A DNA stretch of 28,508 nucleotides from Chara braunii. Its lineage: Eukaryota > Streptophyta > Charophyceae > Charales > Characeae. Shown piece by piece: positions 27,510 to 28,508 of this stretch. Made by a program: the position numbers and the translations under genes. Every line of letters begins with the position of its first letter. Positions within the stretch are counted from its first letter, which is position 1. The notes beneath the pieces are model-generated. The model saw nothing but the letters and a program-made list of their open reading frames with translations, did no database searches and had not been told where the DNA came from. The stretch lies in contig BFEA01000090.1 of the NCBI GenBank assembly GCA_003427395.1, positions 3,357,074-3,385,581 on the forward strand, given 5' to 3'.

Positions 27510-28069
27510 GGAAGGAAAAAAAACTCTAGCACGATTAAAATAAAAAATAAAATAAAGTAAATGCAGGATGTATCGGGGCCGGAAAAACGGACAGGTACAT
27601 AATCCGTTCATTTGATCGAGAAATTTGTCCACAGGGCGAATTTGATGGAAAAAAGTCGTCGTCGAGAAATTCAAGTTCTCCTCAGAGAGTACGCCGTAAT
27701 AGGAAGTTTTTTTTATTATTATTACTATTATTTATTTTATTTTATTATTTTTTTTTTGGGGGGGGAAGGGCGCTGGCGGGAGGAGGTGGTTGGGAGGGGA
27801 GGGTACAGACGGAGCTAAAAACTGCGTACCGACTCAGTCGCTCACTCTAGAGCCCTTCAGGACTGAATCTGGGCGTATTGAATACATCCAGGGGAGTCCC
27901 ACTGTGAGTGTGTATTTCGATGAGACTGTGATCAGCTCAATTACAAATGTATTCGGCCAGGGAAACGACAAGAAACTTCATACCCAAAACGTAAAAATGA
28001 TTTCGTCTGCGGAATCTGACTGACCCTCTTCGCTGCATACTCCCATTCCGAGCATCAGACGTTGGAGAA
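27510..28069. other. no gene recognised; low-complexity A-rich, T-rich and G-rich runs
   Basis: An A-rich stretch at 27530-27560, T/A low complexity at 27707-27757 followed by a G run. An open frame at 27790-28023 (GRIEYIQGSPTVSVYFDETV...) reads fairly protein-like but matches no family I know; it also contains a gtattgaatacatccaggggagtcccac stretch that could be repeat-derived. Confidence 0.35.
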
Positions 28070-28071
28070 GA

Positions 28072-28165
28072 AGAAATGAATATGAAATGAAAATGAAATG
28101 AAAATGAAATGAAAAATGAAATGAAAATGAAATGAAAATGACATGAAAATGAAATGAAAATAAAT
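28072..28165. repeat. GAAAATGAAAT minisatellite (11-bp unit)
   Basis: About eight units of GAAATGAAAAT with small variants. It replaces the left arm of the MITE-P copy that follows. Confidence 0.85.
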
Positions 28166-28177
28166 TAAATTTTATAT

Positions 28178-28261
28178 TGTGGTCATGATCTGTATCTGGA
28201 GGAGTTTTCAGTCCAGATGCAGCCATAACGACCGGGCGTTCTATGCGGGTGAGGACGGTAG
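28178..28261. mobile_element. MITE-P copy 4, left end missing
   Basis: Shows tgtatctgga, cagccataacgaccgggcg and the right end GGGTGAGGACGGTAG. About 30 bp of the left arm is absent next to the minisatellite. Confidence 0.65.
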
Positions 28262-28454
28262 GAATCCGTACATCAGAACGGAGCATGAATCTTCGCCAAA
28301 AACATAGAAAGATACATCCGGCATAAGTATTGTCTTTTCACATTCCGTGAGTGGTACGGCGATGCCCATAGTTCTTGCTCATTACGCGCGCTTTCCTCGA
28401 ACCAAAAAACGAGAAAAAAGAAAAGAAAAGAAAAAAAAAACGAACAAACAGACG

Positions 28455-28455
<1 letters not shown>

Positions 28456-28508
<53 letters not shown>
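28456..28508. repeat. compound (AC)n(AG)n microsatellite at the window edge
   Basis: (AC)n to 28494, then (AG)n to the end of the window. The minus-strand Cys/Val repeat frame over it is an artefact. Confidence 0.95.

Noticed and set aside
28273-28494. Cys/Val repeat frame at the window edge
   Set aside because: Translation of an (AC)n microsatellite.
1-28508. CRISPR arrays, bacterial operons, terminators or attachment sites
   Set aside because: The repeats are microsatellites, MITEs or retroposon tails; nothing shows regular repeat-spacer structure or prokaryotic gene layout.

Overview
This window is from a large, repeat-rich nuclear genome. I see no prokaryotic operon structure, no rRNA gene, no complete tRNA gene and no convincing intact host gene. 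Almost everything I can identify is transposable-element material: plant-type LINEs, a chromovirus-like Ty3/gypsy remnant, PIF/Harbinger DNA transposases, a tRNA-derived SINE, several families of short foldback elements (MITEs), and many microsatellites. The mix suggests the green lineage; a charophyte alga such as Chara is my best guess, from overall feel only, at low confidence.

Layout. 1-2.4 kb: gene-free, with minisatellites and a (TCA)n run. 2.4-4.2 kb: the end of one retroposon, marked by a hairpin followed by (AAC)n, then a 5'-truncated LINE ('LINE A') with the zinc-finger end of ORF2, a 3' UTR hairpin and a poly(A) tail. 4.2-5.5 kb: a degenerate ACN triplet tract, 110-bp tandem repeats carrying related hairpins, and another hairpin plus poly(A) retroposon end. 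5.68-6.26 kb: a tRNA-derived SINE whose 3' part is duplicated. 6.7-8.5 kb: a broken PIF/Harbinger transposase on + joined tail-to-tail to a P/Q/S-rich reading frame on -. 9.0-11.3 kb: a cluster of MITEs from three families, a pyrimidine tract and a poly(A)-tailed retroposed segment. 11.56-12.37 kb: a second truncated LINE of the same type ('LINE C') on -. 12.7-13.85 kb: a longer PIF/Harbinger transposase frame with its DDE triad, cut at the C-terminus by a decayed gypsy element (13.9-15.9 kb) with gag-like, integrase and chromodomain-like parts. 15.9-17.25 kb: probable LTR or other non-coding sequence with palindromes. 17.25-26.66 kb: a nearly full-length LINE of a different family ('LINE B': ORF1, endonuclease, reverse transcriptase, zinc finger, (AAAT)n tail), split inside the RT region by a ~2.55 kb insertion of unknown nature. 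26.7-28.5 kb: more MITEs and microsatellites.

How the parts relate. The two PIF/Harbinger transposases and the two ~126-bp MITEs with TAA target duplications are of the same superfamily type, so a transposase/MITE relationship is plausible but unproven. LINEs A and C carry a 19-nt hairpin in their 3' ends, upstream of poly(A). The same hairpin recurs in the window with paired stem changes, which suggests a conserved RNA structure, possibly the signal the LINE reverse transcriptase recognises. Most coding remnants carry in-frame stops or frameshifts, so the window is best read as a nested graveyard of insertions with relative ages that can be ordered.
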